Below, in pieces: positions 1 through 6,842 of a stretch of DNA of 10,322 nt. The translations under genes were made by a program, and so were the position numbers. Under the pieces are notes generated by a model. It ran no database searches. It was not told where the DNA came from and worked only from the letters and a program-made list of their open reading frames with translations. How positions within the stretch are numbered: the stretch's first letter is position 1; every line of letters begins with the position of its first letter. Source of the DNA: PR03 sp964353555 (GTDB lineage Bacteria > Myxococcota_A > UBA9160 > PR03); contig CAYGWM010000129.1 in assembly GCA_964353555.1 (NCBI GenBank), positions 1 through 10,322 on the forward strand. Reading direction: 5' to 3'.

Positions 1-102
1 GCCTCGCAGGATGCGCCGCAAAGCGACCCGCGAGGCGGGAATTCCGATGTGCAACCAGGGGCCGATACCGCGCAGGGCCCGATTTGGCTGGGCATCCCGT
101 GA
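1..102 (+). CDS. Possible C-terminal fragment of an upstream gene (partial)
   Basis: Frame 1 is open from the left edge to a TGA at 100-102 and would give 33 residues ending GPIWLGIP. About three quarters of its codons end in G or C, which is compatible with coding but also with the general base composition here. The stretch is rich in D, Q, P and G and carries no recognisable motif. It could equally be non-coding sequence upstream of the glycosidase gene. The promoter-like element of the next gene begins inside its last codons, so if it is real, the two genes are packed tightly. Confidence 0.25.
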   Translation, partial: ASQDAPQSDPRGGNSDVQPGADTAQGPIWLGIP

Positions 103-117
103 ACTGCTCTCTAGAAT
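89..117 (+). promoter_or_regulatory. Candidate sigma70-type promoter of the GH30 gene, leaderless layout
   Basis: A TAGAAT hexamer at 112-117 (5 of 6 matches to TATAAT) lies 17 bases after TGGGCA at 89-94 (4 of 6 matches to TTGACA). Only eight bases separate the -10 hexamer from the ATG at 126, so transcription would begin at or within a base or two of the start codon. There is no Shine-Dalgarno sequence before this ATG. The same arrangement recurs before five other genes in the window. Confidence 0.5.
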
Positions 118-125
118 CGGCGTCG

Positions 126-1520
126 ATGCATACCAGCGCGTACTTGCTCGCAATGCTGCTGCTCCCTCTCGCATTCGGCGGCGCGCGTTGTGACTCGCCG
201 TACGCGGCGCATCCCGCGGTCTCGATCGCGCTCGATCCGGCAACCACCTACCAGCGCATCGACGGCTTCGGCGGTTCGGCCGCCGACGAGAGCGCGTTGC
301 GCGCGATGCCCGAGCCCGATCGCAGCGCGGTGCTCGACCTCGTATTCGGCGATCTCGCGCCGTCGGTGGTGCGCATCAAGCCGCGTCCCGCGATGGAGCC
401 GGCGAACGACGACGCGGATCCCGCGCACGTGAACGCGGCCGGCTTCGTGCGTCCCGACGATCACCTTTGGCAGCTCGCCGAGATCTTCGCGCGCGGCAAT
501 CACCCGTTGCTGATCGGTGCGCTGTGGACGCCGCCGGCGTGGATGAAGACGACGAACCAGGAGTGCTGCGGCGGCACGCTGCGCGCGGGCATGGACGCCG
601 AGCTCGCCGAGTTCTTCTCCGTGTATCTCTCGTACCTCGAGCAAGCCGGTCATCCGCTCGACTCGCTGTCGATCCAGAACGAGCCGGAGGCGGCGTCACC
701 GTGGGACGCCAATACGTACACGCCGCCGCGCATGGGCAACGTGCTCGAAGCCGTCGCGCAGCGCATCGTCGCCGATGGTCACACCACCCGGCTGCACGGA
801 CCAGACGACGCCATTGCCAACTTCGTGACTTTCTATCTGCCGGCGCTGCTGGCGAAGCCGACGGTCCTGTCGCTCTTCGACGCAGTCGGCTTCCATCTCT
901 ATGGGGCCACTGTCTATCCCGATTCGTCCACCGTCGCGGCCGAGGTCGCGCCGGTCGCGAACGCCGCTCCGGCGAAGATGCCGCTGTGGATGACCGAGTT
1001 CTCGAACACGACCCTCCAGGGCTACGGGTCGCACGACGAAGGCATCTGGCAGGCCGAGCTGATCCACGAGTCGCTGGTGAACGGCGTCTCGATGTACGTG
1101 ATGTGGAACCTCTACCGTCCCGGCGGTCCCGGCGAGGCCGCGATCGTGATCCCCACCACGCCGGGCGCCCATGGCTACACGGTGACGCCGAAGTACTGGA
1201 CATTGCGTCAGTACGCGAAGTACGTGCGCGCCGGCGTGCTACGCATCGAAGCGTCGAGCGACGACGCGGATCTGCTCGTCACCGCGTTCCGCGACGATGC
1301 GGCCGGCAAGCTCGTGGCCGTCGCGATCAATCGCGCCGATGCGCCGCGCTGGGCCGTCTTCAACGGCGCGAACCTCAGCGGCGCGCCGGAGGTGGTGCGG
1401 ACGTCGGAACTCGAGTCGGGCATCGAAGTAGCGCCCGACTCTCTCGACCGATTCGCGGACCGCTCGCTGCTGATGCCGGCGCGCTCGGTCGCGACGCTGA
1501 TCTGGACGCTCGCCGACTAG
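126..1520 (+). CDS. Secreted GH30-family glycoside hydrolase
   Basis: This 464-residue protein looks like an exported retaining glycosidase of family GH30 (clan GH-A). Residues 1 to about 21 are a hydrophobic signal peptide. The N-terminal strand holds the family hallmark RIDGFGGSAADE (44-55), followed by LWTPPAWMKTTNQ (133-145). The acid/base is probably Glu186 in SIQNEPE and the nucleophile Glu291 in WMTEFSNT, both at the expected barrel strands. Residues from about 370 to the end form the beta-sandwich that normally packs against a GH30 barrel. Known GH30 enzymes cleave beta-1,4-xylan, beta-1,6-glucan or glucosylceramide; the subfamily and substrate cannot be read from sequence alone. ATG 126 was chosen because it begins exactly at the signal peptide; an upstream TTG at 84 would add 14 residues that do not resemble a signal sequence. 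Cys22 follows GAR, which is not a good lipobox. The next gene starts 68 bp downstream. Confidence 0.87.
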   Translation: MHTSAYLLAMLLLPLAFGGARCDSPYAAHPAVSIALDPATTYQRIDGFGGSAADESALRAMPEPDRSAVLDLVFGDLAPSVVRIKPRPAMEPANDDADPAHVNAAGFVRPDDHLWQLAEIFARGNHPLLIGALWTPPAWMKTTNQECCGGTLRAGMDAELAEFFSVYLSYLEQAGHPLDSLSIQNEPEAASPWDANTYTPPRMGNVLEAVAQRIVADGHTTRLHGPDDAIANFVTFYLPALLAKPTVLSLFDAVGFHLYGATVYPDSSTVAAEVAPVANAAPAKMPLWMTEFSNTTLQGYGSHDEGIWQAELIHESLVNGVSMYVMWNLYRPGGPGEAAIVIPTTPGAHGYTVTPKYWTLRQYAKYVRAGVLRIEASSDDADLLVTAFRDDAAGKLVAVAINRADAPRWAVFNGANLSGAPEVVRTSELESGIEVAPDSLDRFADRSLLMPARSVATLIWTLAD

Positions 1521-1576
1521 GTTCCGCTTCGCCGCCTGGCATCGCGCCGGACCCGGCAGGTTGCGCGGGGCGTGTG

Positions 1577-1582
1577 TACGAT
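1577..1582 (+). promoter_or_regulatory. Candidate -10 element (TACGAT) of the SGNH gene
   Basis: TACGAT is followed by six bases and then the ATG at 1589. It fits the TAnnnT pattern seen before other genes here. There is no Shine-Dalgarno sequence. A -35 candidate is poor (CCGGCA at 1553-1558, 18-bp spacing). The block from 1577 into the first codons nearly matches the one before the reverse-strand glycosidase at 9297-9280. Confidence 0.4.
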
Positions 1583-1588
1583 GCGCGC

Positions 1589-2734
1589 ATGCGCTCGCGT
1601 TTGCTGCTTCTGCTGCTCGGGACCGGTTTGGCGTTTGGATTCGGAGAAGGCGCGCTCGCACTCTTCGCACCGCAGATCACGCGCACTCCACGCGTCTGGG
1701 ACTTCGACCCCGATCTCGGCTGGGCGAACCGGCCGGGCGCGCGTGGCCAACTCGTCGCGCCGGAGTTCGACGTGGAGATGGCGATCGACGTCGAGGGGCT
1801 CCGCGGTCCCGAGGTCGCGCGCGCGAAGCTTTCGGGTACCCGCCGCATCGCAATCTTCGGCGATTCATTCGCGATGGGCTGGGGTGTCGCAGAGAAGGAG
1901 ACAGTGCGTGCACAGCTCGCCGAGCAGTTGCGCGCGCGCGACCCGAACACCCCTGTCGAGGTGCTGAACTTCGGCGTCGCGGGCTACAGCACCGACCAGG
2001 CACTGCTCGCATTCCGGAAGATCGGAGCGCGCTTTGCGCCCGATGTCGTCGTGCTCGTCGTCTATGGCAACGACTTCTGGGACAACGGGAACGGCTACGG
2101 AAACGGGGGTGGTGGGAGGCTCGTTGCCCGGCCTCATTTCCAGTTCGCGGCGGGCGGAGCGCTTCACCTCGTTGGCACGCCCGTTCCGCGCAGCACGGGA
2201 TGGGATTCGCCGTCATTCCCGAGTTCGAATTGGTTCGCGCGCGTCGCCGCGGACAGGGTCCATCGCAGTCACGTGGCCTCACTGCTGTTGCGCGCCATCG
2301 CGCCAACGAGCAGGCTTCCATTGACCTCGTCCTACTACGAGCGCATCTACGCGCGCTCGCCAGACGCCGATTCGCGTAAAGATCCGGGATCTCACCGCGG
2401 CACTGCTTGCGAGATTCGATCAGCAGGTGCGTGCAGCGGGCGCACGCTTCGTGTTGGTCTATGCATCCGACCGCATCGAAGTCGATTCCGACCAGTGGAA
2501 CTCCGCGCGTACCGCCACCGGCTTCGGCGACGACCTCGATCCCGACGTCCCGAACCGCGAACTCGCGCGCGTCGCGCACGAACACCGCTTTGCCTTTGTC
2601 GACCTCTTGTTCGCGATGCGCGCCGCCTCGGCGCGCGGGCCGTTCTTCTTCCGGGAAAGCCACTGGAACGCCGCAGGGCACGCTCTTGCCGCGGAAGCGG
2701 TCGCGGCGCTGTTGGCTGCGCAGTAGCGGTGTGA
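1589..2734 (+). CDS. SGNH/GDSL-type hydrolase, N-terminal part; frame disrupted near its C-terminus
   Basis: The N-terminal part reads as an SGNH-superfamily esterase/acyl-hydrolase. Residues 1-27 form a hydrophobic signal or anchor segment. It continues with DPDLGWANRPG (40-50), the block I motif IAIFGDSFAMGWGV (87-100, nucleophile Ser93), NFGVAGYSTDQ (127-137) and YGNDFWDN (159-166). This arrangement is typical of exported SGNH proteins thought to act on acyl or acetyl groups of polysaccharides; the substrate here is unknown. Past about residue 255 the frame makes no sense and runs on by chance to a TGA at 2732-2734, while the expected C-terminus with HWNAAGH lies in the +1 frame (separate entry). 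As read, the 381-residue product would lack the catalytic His. Either a one-base assembly error or a real inactivating indel explains this. ATG 1589 starts the hydrophobic segment. The upstream neighbour is the GH30 gene; uppP converges from the other side. Confidence 0.72.
   Translation: MRSRLLLLLLGTGLAFGFGEGALALFAPQITRTPRVWDFDPDLGWANRPGARGQLVAPEFDVEMAIDVEGLRGPEVARAKLSGTRRIAIFGDSFAMGWGVAEKETVRAQLAEQLRARDPNTPVEVLNFGVAGYSTDQALLAFRKIGARFAPDVVVLVVYGNDFWDNGNGYGNGGGGRLVARPHFQFAAGGALHLVGTPVPRSTGWDSPSFPSSNWFARVAADRVHRSHVASLLLRAIAPTSRLPLTSSYYERIYARSPDADSRKDPGSHRGTACEIRSAGACSGRTLRVGLCIRPHRSRFRPVELRAYRHRLRRRPRSRRPEPRTRARRARTPLCLCRPLVRDARRLGARAVLLPGKPLERRRARSCRGSGRGAVGCAVAV
2361..2726 (+). pseudogene. 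Out-of-frame C-terminal part of the SGNH hydrolase
   Basis: From about 2361-2376 the frame one base ahead of the 1589 gene translates sensibly as IRVKIRDLTAALLARFDQQ, then AAGARFVLVYASD and finally FFFRESHWNAAGHALAAEA, ending at TAG 2724-2726. HWNAAGH supplies the His of the SGNH triad (block V). The residue two positions before that His is Glu, where relatives usually have Asp. GTG 2427 could serve as a start, but the coherent protein sequence extends well upstream of it with no start codon, so this is the detached end of the preceding gene and not an independent one. The stop lies nine bases before the stop codon of the convergent uppP gene. Confidence 0.72.
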
Positions 2735-2735
2735 A

Positions 2736-3590
2736 TCAACCGTCGAGCCGTACCACGCCAGCGAACGCCAGCGCGCCGAGCACCACGCTCAGCGCGACGC
2801 GGTACCAGCCGAACGGCGCGAGTCCATGGCGCTGCAGGAAACCGACCAGCCAGCGCACCGCGATCGCGGCCGACAGGGCTGCGACCGCGAAGCCGAGCAG
2901 CACCGGTGCGACGCCGAGTTGCTCGAACAGGTTCGGCGTGCCGGCGTGCGTCGACGCGAGCATGTTCTTCAGCAGCTTGTAGCCGCACGCCGCGCCGAGC
3001 GTCGGCACGCCGAGCAGGAATGAAAACTCCGCGGCGTCGCGTGCGCGCAGGCCGAGCAGCACGCCGCCCGCGATCGTCATCATCGATCGCGACGTGCCGG
3101 GCCACATCGCCGCGCACTGGAAGAGCCCGATCGCGAGCGCGTGTTGCCAGTTCAGCGACTCGATGCCGCTGCCCTGTTCGGGTGGGTAACGGCGATCGAG
3201 CCAGATCATCCACAGACCGCCCGCGAAGAGCGCGAGCAGCACCGGACCGGCGTGGAACAGATACGCGTCGATCGGATCGTCGAGCAGCGGGCCGAGTGCG
3301 GCGGCAGGCAGGAACGCCAACACGAGGAGGCCGAAGAGGCGTCGCCCTTCGGCGTCGCGACCCGCGAGGCCGCGCAGCATCTGCATCACGCGGTTCCAGT
3401 AGAGCCCGATCACCGCGAGGATCGCGCCGCCCTGGATCACGATCTCGAAGGCCGCGACCGACTCCTTGCTCGCCGGCGTCACCAGACCGAGCAGCGACGA
3501 CGTCAGGATCAGGTGTCCGGTGGACGAGATCGGCAGGTACTCGGTGATGCCCTCGACGAATCCGAGAACGACGGCATGCCACAGTTCCAT
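2736..3590 (-). CDS. uppP: Undecaprenyl-diphosphate phosphatase (UppP/BacA family)
   Basis: This 284-residue integral membrane enzyme removes a phosphate from undecaprenyl diphosphate, regenerating the lipid carrier for peptidoglycan and surface polysaccharide synthesis; extra copies give bacitracin tolerance. Both family signatures are intact: EGITEYLPISSTGHL (13-27), matching the catalytic Glu/Ser/His region, and PGTSRSM (164-170), with the essential Arg at 168. Several hydrophobic helices follow through to RLDG at the C-terminus. Its length is close to the usual 265-280. ATG 3590 was chosen over upstream starts because MELWHAVVLGFVEGITEYLP is the normal family N-terminus. A run of eight G on the coding strand lies five bases before the ATG and may stand in for a Shine-Dalgarno sequence. 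The gene is divergent from the small ORF at 3691 and stands alone, without cell-wall genes next to it. Confidence 0.95.
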   Translation of the reverse strand: MELWHAVVLGFVEGITEYLPISSTGHLILTSSLLGLVTPASKESVAAFEIVIQGGAILAVIGLYWNRVMQMLRGLAGRDAEGRRLFGLLVLAFLPAAALGPLLDDPIDAYLFHAGPVLLALFAGGLWMIWLDRRYPPEQGSGIESLNWQHALAIGLFQCAAMWPGTSRSMMTIAGGVLLGLRARDAAEFSFLLGVPTLGAACGYKLLKNMLASTHAGTPNLFEQLGVAPVLLGFAVAALSAAIAVRWLVGFLQRHGLAPFGWYRVALSVVLGALAFAGVVRLDG

Positions 3591-3676
3591 CAGCGCCCCC
3601 CCCACGCAAGCCGCGCACGCTACCGCCGTGCTCGCGTTCCTGCGATGCGCGGCGTCGAATTGCAGCTCCGGTCGCG

Positions 3677-3682
3677 TAGAAT
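3677..3682 (+). promoter_or_regulatory. Candidate -10 element (TAGAAT) of the 3691 small ORF and amidohydrolase
   Basis: TAGAAT is followed by eight bases and a GTG at 3691, the same hexamer and spacing as in front of the GH30 gene at 126. No ribosome-binding site precedes the GTG. The -35 side is weak (TCGAAT at 3655-3660, 16-bp spacing). It lies in the 100-bp divergent gap between uppP and the small ORF and is the only promoter-like element I see for the amidohydrolase. Confidence 0.45.
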
Positions 3683-3690
3683 CGCGAGCG

Positions 3691-3840
3691 GTGAAACTCC
3701 AGCACCCGCTCACAGGCGCTTTCTATGTGCTGCACGACGCGGATCCGCAGATGATCCAGTGGGTCGGTGGGCCGCAGATGGGTTCTCGCGGGCCGCTCGG
3801 CGGCGGCCGCAACGCGGCGCCGCCGCCGAGTCGCTCGTAG
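3691..3840 (+). CDS. Small 49-residue ORF directly upstream of the amidohydrolase
   Basis: GTG 3691 opens a 49-codon frame that starts MKLQHPLTGAFYVLHDAD, continues with QMIQWVGGPQMGSRG and ends in a Gly/Pro/Arg-rich tail at TAG 3838-3840. Two things support it: the TAGAAT element sits exactly eight bases before the GTG, as it does before the GH30 gene, and the stop codon abuts the ATG of the amidohydrolase with no base between, which suggests translational coupling. About 80% of its codons end in G or C. There is no signal peptide or membrane segment. I do not recognise a family. It could be a genuine small protein, a leader peptide controlling the amidohydrolase, or the remnant of a longer gene. 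No other frame here looks better. Confidence 0.5.
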   Translation: MKLQHPLTGAFYVLHDADPQMIQWVGGPQMGSRGPLGGGRNAAPPPSRS

Positions 3841-5535
3841 ATGTTGCGATTGACGCGAGTGCGCGTGCTCGCGGCGTTCGCCTTCGGCGTCGCGGTGCTG
3901 GTCTGGATGGTGCGCCCGCCGGCGCGCACGGCCTACGTTGGCGGGCCGGTCTTTACGATGGACGCTGCGAATCGCGTCGTCGGCGGAGTCGCCGTGCGAG
4001 GCGACCGCATCGCGGCCGTGGGCAGCGACGCGGAGCTGCGGGCCTGGGCGGAGACGAACCGCGCGCGTGTCGTCGAACTGGACGGGCGCGCGCTGTTGCC
4101 GGGCTTCGTCGATGCGCACAGTCACTTCCCAGCAGCCGGCGTCGATGCGATCGCGGCGGACCTCGACGCGCCGCCGATCGGGACGGTGCGGAGCATCGAC
4201 GATCTGGTTGCGCGTCTCGGCGAATGGGTTCCGCGCAAGGGCGAGGGCGACTGGGTATTCGGCGTGGGCTACGACGACACGCTGCTCGCCGAGCGCCGCC
4301 ATCCGACGCGCGCGGATCTCGACCGCGTCTCGACGCGGCATCCGGTTGCTGCGCTGCACGTCTCGGGTCACCTCGCGGCGCTGAATTCGTATGCGCTCGA
4401 GAAGCTGGGCATCACCGCGGCGACGCCCGATCCCGAAGGCGGTCGCATTCGTCGTGACGTGAGCGGTGCGCCGGACGGCGTGCTGGAAGAGCATGCGGCG
4501 GAGTCAGCGACGCGCGCGATCATGGATCCGGGCATCGCCGACGCGCTGCGCGTGCTGCGCCGTGGCACCGCGCTCTATCTAGCGGCCGGCGTCACGACGG
4601 CGCAGAATGGTTATGCGACGAGTGCGCAGATCCAGAGCCTCTCGTGGCTCGCGCGGTTGCGCCTGCTGCCGCTGCGGCTGGTGCTGTGGCCTGGCGAAGA
4701 AGCCGGCGAGGCGCTGATCGACGGATCGCTCGCGCCGCCGACGGACGACCCGTGGCTGCGGATCGGTGCGGTGAAACTCATCGCCGACGGCTCGTTGCAG
4801 GGTTACACCGGATATTTGTCGCAGCCTTACTTCGTCGCCCCGCCCGCAGAGGACGCGACGTTCCGCGGCTATCCGCGGATTCCGCGCGACAAGCTGATCG
4901 CGTGGGTCGATCGCCTGTATGCGGCGGGTCTGCAGCTCGCCATCCACGGCAACGGCGACGCCGCGATCGACGACATCCTCGACGCGCTCGAAGCCGCGCA
5001 GCGCGCACACCCACGCCCGGATGCGCGGCCGGTGATCGTGCACGCCCAGACCGCGCGCGAGGATCAGCTCGACCGGATGGCCGTGCTCGGCGTGATCCCG
5101 AGCTTCTTCGTGCTGCACACCTTCTACTGGGGCGATCGACACCACGACGTGTTTCTCGGCCCCGAGCGCGCCGCACGCATCTCACCGACGGCCAGCGCGG
5201 CGCGCCGGGAGATCCCGTTCACGCTGCATGCCGATACGCCGGTGGTGTCGATGGAGCCGCTGCGCGTCGTGTGGTCCGCCGTGAATCGGCGCACCACCAG
5301 CGGCGCTGTTCTCGGCGAAGAGCAGCGTGTCGACGTGCTGCGCGCGCTGCGCGGCGTGACGATCGATGCCGCCCACCAGCACTTCCAGGAGGGTGACCGG
5401 GGCTCGCTCGAGGTCGGCAAGCTGGCGGATCTCGTCGTGCTCGACCGCTCCCCCCTCGAGGATCCGACTGCGATCGACCGGCTGCGCGTGGTCGAGACGA
5501 TCGTCGGGGGGCGCACGGTCTACAAGCTCCCGTGA
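3841..5535 (+). CDS. Membrane-anchored YtcJ-like amidohydrolase (amidohydrolase_3 family)
   Basis: This 564-residue metal-dependent hydrolase belongs to the YtcJ-like branch of the amidohydrolase superfamily, which includes N-substituted formamide deformylase. Residues 7-24 form one hydrophobic helix followed by RPPAR, so the enzyme is probably anchored in, or exported across, the inner membrane. The family start YVGGPVFTMDAANRVV (32-47) is followed by LPGFVDAHSHFP (86-97) with metal ligands His93 and His95, KLIADGSLQGYTGY (312-325), LAIHGNGDAAID (366-377), IVHAQ (399-403) and LHADTPV (462-468). The C-terminus carries the usual GSLEVGKLADLVVLD. All expected metal-site blocks are present, so it is likely active, cleaving an amide or related C-N bond in an unknown small molecule. 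ATG 3841 has no Shine-Dalgarno sequence and directly follows the stop codon of the small ORF, suggesting translation by coupling. The next gene starts 78 bp downstream. Confidence 0.9.
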   Translation: MLRLTRVRVLAAFAFGVAVLVWMVRPPARTAYVGGPVFTMDAANRVVGGVAVRGDRIAAVGSDAELRAWAETNRARVVELDGRALLPGFVDAHSHFPAAGVDAIAADLDAPPIGTVRSIDDLVARLGEWVPRKGEGDWVFGVGYDDTLLAERRHPTRADLDRVSTRHPVAALHVSGHLAALNSYALEKLGITAATPDPEGGRIRRDVSGAPDGVLEEHAAESATRAIMDPGIADALRVLRRGTALYLAAGVTTAQNGYATSAQIQSLSWLARLRLLPLRLVLWPGEEAGEALIDGSLAPPTDDPWLRIGAVKLIADGSLQGYTGYLSQPYFVAPPAEDATFRGYPRIPRDKLIAWVDRLYAAGLQLAIHGNGDAAIDDILDALEAAQRAHPRPDARPVIVHAQTAREDQLDRMAVLGVIPSFFVLHTFYWGDRHHDVFLGPERAARISPTASAARREIPFTLHADTPVVSMEPLRVVWSAVNRRTTSGAVLGEEQRVDVLRALRGVTIDAAHQHFQEGDRGSLEVGKLADLVVLDRSPLEDPTAIDRLRVVETIVGGRTVYKLP

Positions 5536-5613
5536 GCGCTCTCCCAGCCCCCACAAATTCTTCAGCAAGAGGGCTCGTTCGGCCGATTCGCTTCTAGAGC
5601 GGGGGGATTGGGC

Positions 5614-6399
5614 ATGGCAGGGCTCGGCACGCTGGCGGCGATCATTCTCGGCATTTCGCAGCTCGCGTACCTCGGCGCGATGGTGACGCTCGGCGTTCGC
5701 CTCGCGGTGCTGGCTCGCCGCACGCGTCAGCTTCCCGAGGCGCTGCTCTCCGCGCACTTCTTGTTGTGCTGCACGATCGGCTATTCGCTCCAGGGCTCTG
5801 GGTATGCGCTTGCGATCGAACCCGGCGTGTCGCACGCGCTGATCGCGACGCTTCTCTACGTCGGAAATGGTGCGTCGCTTCTCGGCGTCACCACTGTGCT
5901 GGTCTTCAACTATCGGGTGTTCCGGCGCGGGACGCGTCTTGGGCAGGGGCTGCTCGCCGCGTCCGTCGCGCTGCTCGTCGCCGGCTACGTCGGCAGTGCC
6001 GCGAGCGGCAGCTTCTGGCATGGGCGGCCGGAAGGGTTCTGGTTCTGGCTGCTCTATTGCGCGTTCACGCTGGCGTCGTTGTGGACGCTCGCCGAGCCGC
6101 TCTTGTACTTCGCCGCGCTGCGCAAGCGGTTGCGCCTGGGTCTCGCGGAGCCGATCGTCGTCGATCGCTTCCTGCTGTGGGGCATCGGCTCGGTTGCGCG
6201 CTTCGCGATGCTGGCGATCGGCGCGTTCGCGATGCTGCGGCTGACCGGCGCTGCGTCGGATCTCACCGCGGTCGCCGCTCCGACCTTCCTCGCGTCGGGT
6301 CTCGCCGGCATCTACGTCGCGATCAGCTATTGGCTCGCATTCTTCCCGCCGCGCGCGTACCTCGCGGTGGTCGCCGCTCGCTACCACCGAGCCACCTGA
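5614..6399 (+). CDS. Seven-helix integral membrane protein of unknown function
   Basis: This 261-residue protein has seven strongly hydrophobic segments, at roughly residues 5-30, 44-68, 74-100, 111-131, 145-170, 188-212 and 222-246, with short basic loops such as LARRTRQ and ALRKRLRLG. It has no soluble domain and ends in a short basic tail (AARYHRAT). I do not recognise a named family and see no rhodopsin-type lysine motif, His-rich metal site or transporter signature. ATG 5614 was chosen because a run of six G lies seven bases upstream; a TTG at 5608 is an alternative that adds two residues. The gene follows the amidohydrolase on the same strand after 78 bp and converges with the small membrane gene at 6438-6791. 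Function in transport, sensing or envelope upkeep cannot be told apart. Confidence 0.78.
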   Translation: MAGLGTLAAIILGISQLAYLGAMVTLGVRLAVLARRTRQLPEALLSAHFLLCCTIGYSLQGSGYALAIEPGVSHALIATLLYVGNGASLLGVTTVLVFNYRVFRRGTRLGQGLLAASVALLVAGYVGSAASGSFWHGRPEGFWFWLLYCAFTLASLWTLAEPLLYFAALRKRLRLGLAEPIVVDRFLLWGIGSVARFAMLAIGAFAMLRLTGAASDLTAVAAPTFLASGLAGIYVAISYWLAFFPPRAYLAVVAARYHRAT

Positions 6400-6411
6400 A
6401 CTGCGTTCGGC

Positions 6412-6431
6412 TCGCGACCGTCCGGTCGCGA
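6412..6431. terminator. Inverted repeat between convergent genes, possible bidirectional terminator
   Basis: TCGCGACCG at 6412-6420 is repeated inverted as CGGTCGCGA at 6423-6431. This can form an eight- or nine-pair GC-rich hairpin with a tiny loop. It lies in the 38-bp gap between two converging stop codons (6399 and 6438). There is no T-run on either side, so a classical intrinsic terminator is not proven. Confidence 0.45.
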
Positions 6432-6437
6432 ACGGGA

Positions 6438-6791
6438 TCACGAACTCAGCCGGAACGCGGCGATCGCCACCAGACCGCAGCCGGCGATCGTGACGAGGAA
6501 GCCCAGAGCGCCCGCGTAGCACCAGGCGAGCACGCCGGTGCGAGCGGCGTCCGGGAGTTCGTCGTGCAGCGAGGTCGGGTGCAGCCACCAGCGCGCAGGC
6601 AGGCGCTGCGCACGGAGCAGCGCGCGGCGCAGCGCGATGTGGTAGACGGCGCCGGTCGGCACGCCGAATGCGAGCCCGACCACGGCGATCCAGAAGCCGA
6701 AGATCAGCAGCGTCGTCGGCGCGATCGCAAGCAGCCCCGCGAGCACGCCGAGTGCTGCGAAGAGGACGAACGCGACGATGGCCTCGGTCAC
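6438..6791 (-). CDS. Small three-helix membrane protein of unknown function
   Basis: This 117-residue protein starts MTEAIVAFVLFAALG and has three predicted helices: about residues 3-25, 28-53 and 86-112. Between the second and third lies a conserved-looking loop, LPARWWLHPTSLHDELPDAAR (roughly 63-83), with two Trp, two His and several Pro. The style matches short uncharacterised membrane proteins I associate with deltaproteobacterial genomes, but I cannot name a family. GTG 6791 is chosen because it is the only start before the first helix and AGGGA lies a few bases upstream; the same frame stays open much farther upstream but only as a shadow of the gene on the other strand. It is divergent from the SRPBCC gene across 51 bp and converges with the seven-helix gene. 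Confidence 0.68.
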   Translation of the reverse strand: MTEAIVAFVLFAALGVLAGLLAIAPTTLLIFGFWIAVVGLAFGVPTGAVYHIALRRALLRAQRLPARWWLHPTSLHDELPDAARTGVLAWCYAGALGFLVTIAGCGLVAIAAFRLSS

Positions 6792-6830
6792 GGGATCCCT
6801 ATCGACCGGCGTGGGTGCGCACTCGAGCGC

Positions 6831-6836
6831 TACGGT
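6831..6836 (+). promoter_or_regulatory. Candidate -10 element (TACGGT) of the SRPBCC operon
   Basis: TACGGT is followed by six bases and the ATG at 6843, matching the leaderless layout of the SGNH gene. There is no Shine-Dalgarno sequence and no convincing -35 hexamer. It lies in the 51-bp divergent gap shared with the membrane protein gene that starts at 6791 on the other strand. Confidence 0.35.
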
Positions 6837-6842
6837 GAGCCC

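Noticed and set aside
126..200. Lipoprotein signal in the GH30 protein (Cys22) and in the reverse-strand glycosidase (Cys26)
   Set aside because: The residues before the Cys (GAR and PTS) do not fit the lipobox pattern, unlike LLTGC in the 9631 lipoprotein.
2340..2390. Programmed +1 frameshift in the SGNH gene
   Set aside because: I see no slippery codon followed by a stop or an obvious stimulatory structure; an indel or sequencing error is simpler.
2427..2726. Independent 99-residue gene starting at GTG 2427
   Set aside because: The coherent protein sequence continues upstream of this GTG without a start and completes the SGNH domain, so it is a displaced gene end.
3141..4457. 438-codon plus-strand frame crossing uppP and the amidohydrolase
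   Set aside because: It overlaps the strongly supported uppP and amidohydrolase genes in other frames and has no recognisable motif.
2392..4494. 700-codon open frame on the minus strand
   Set aside because: It runs antisense or out of frame through the SGNH gene, uppP and the amidohydrolase, is Arg-rich and has no domain; it stays open because of the high GC content.
5534..5541. Terminator hairpin after the amidohydrolase (GAGCGCTC)
   Set aside because: It is only an eight-base palindrome with no loop and no T-run.
5182..6588. 468-codon open frame on the minus strand
   Set aside because: It is antisense to the amidohydrolase end and the seven-helix gene, with Arg/Glu-rich low-complexity sequence typical of a GC-rich shadow frame.
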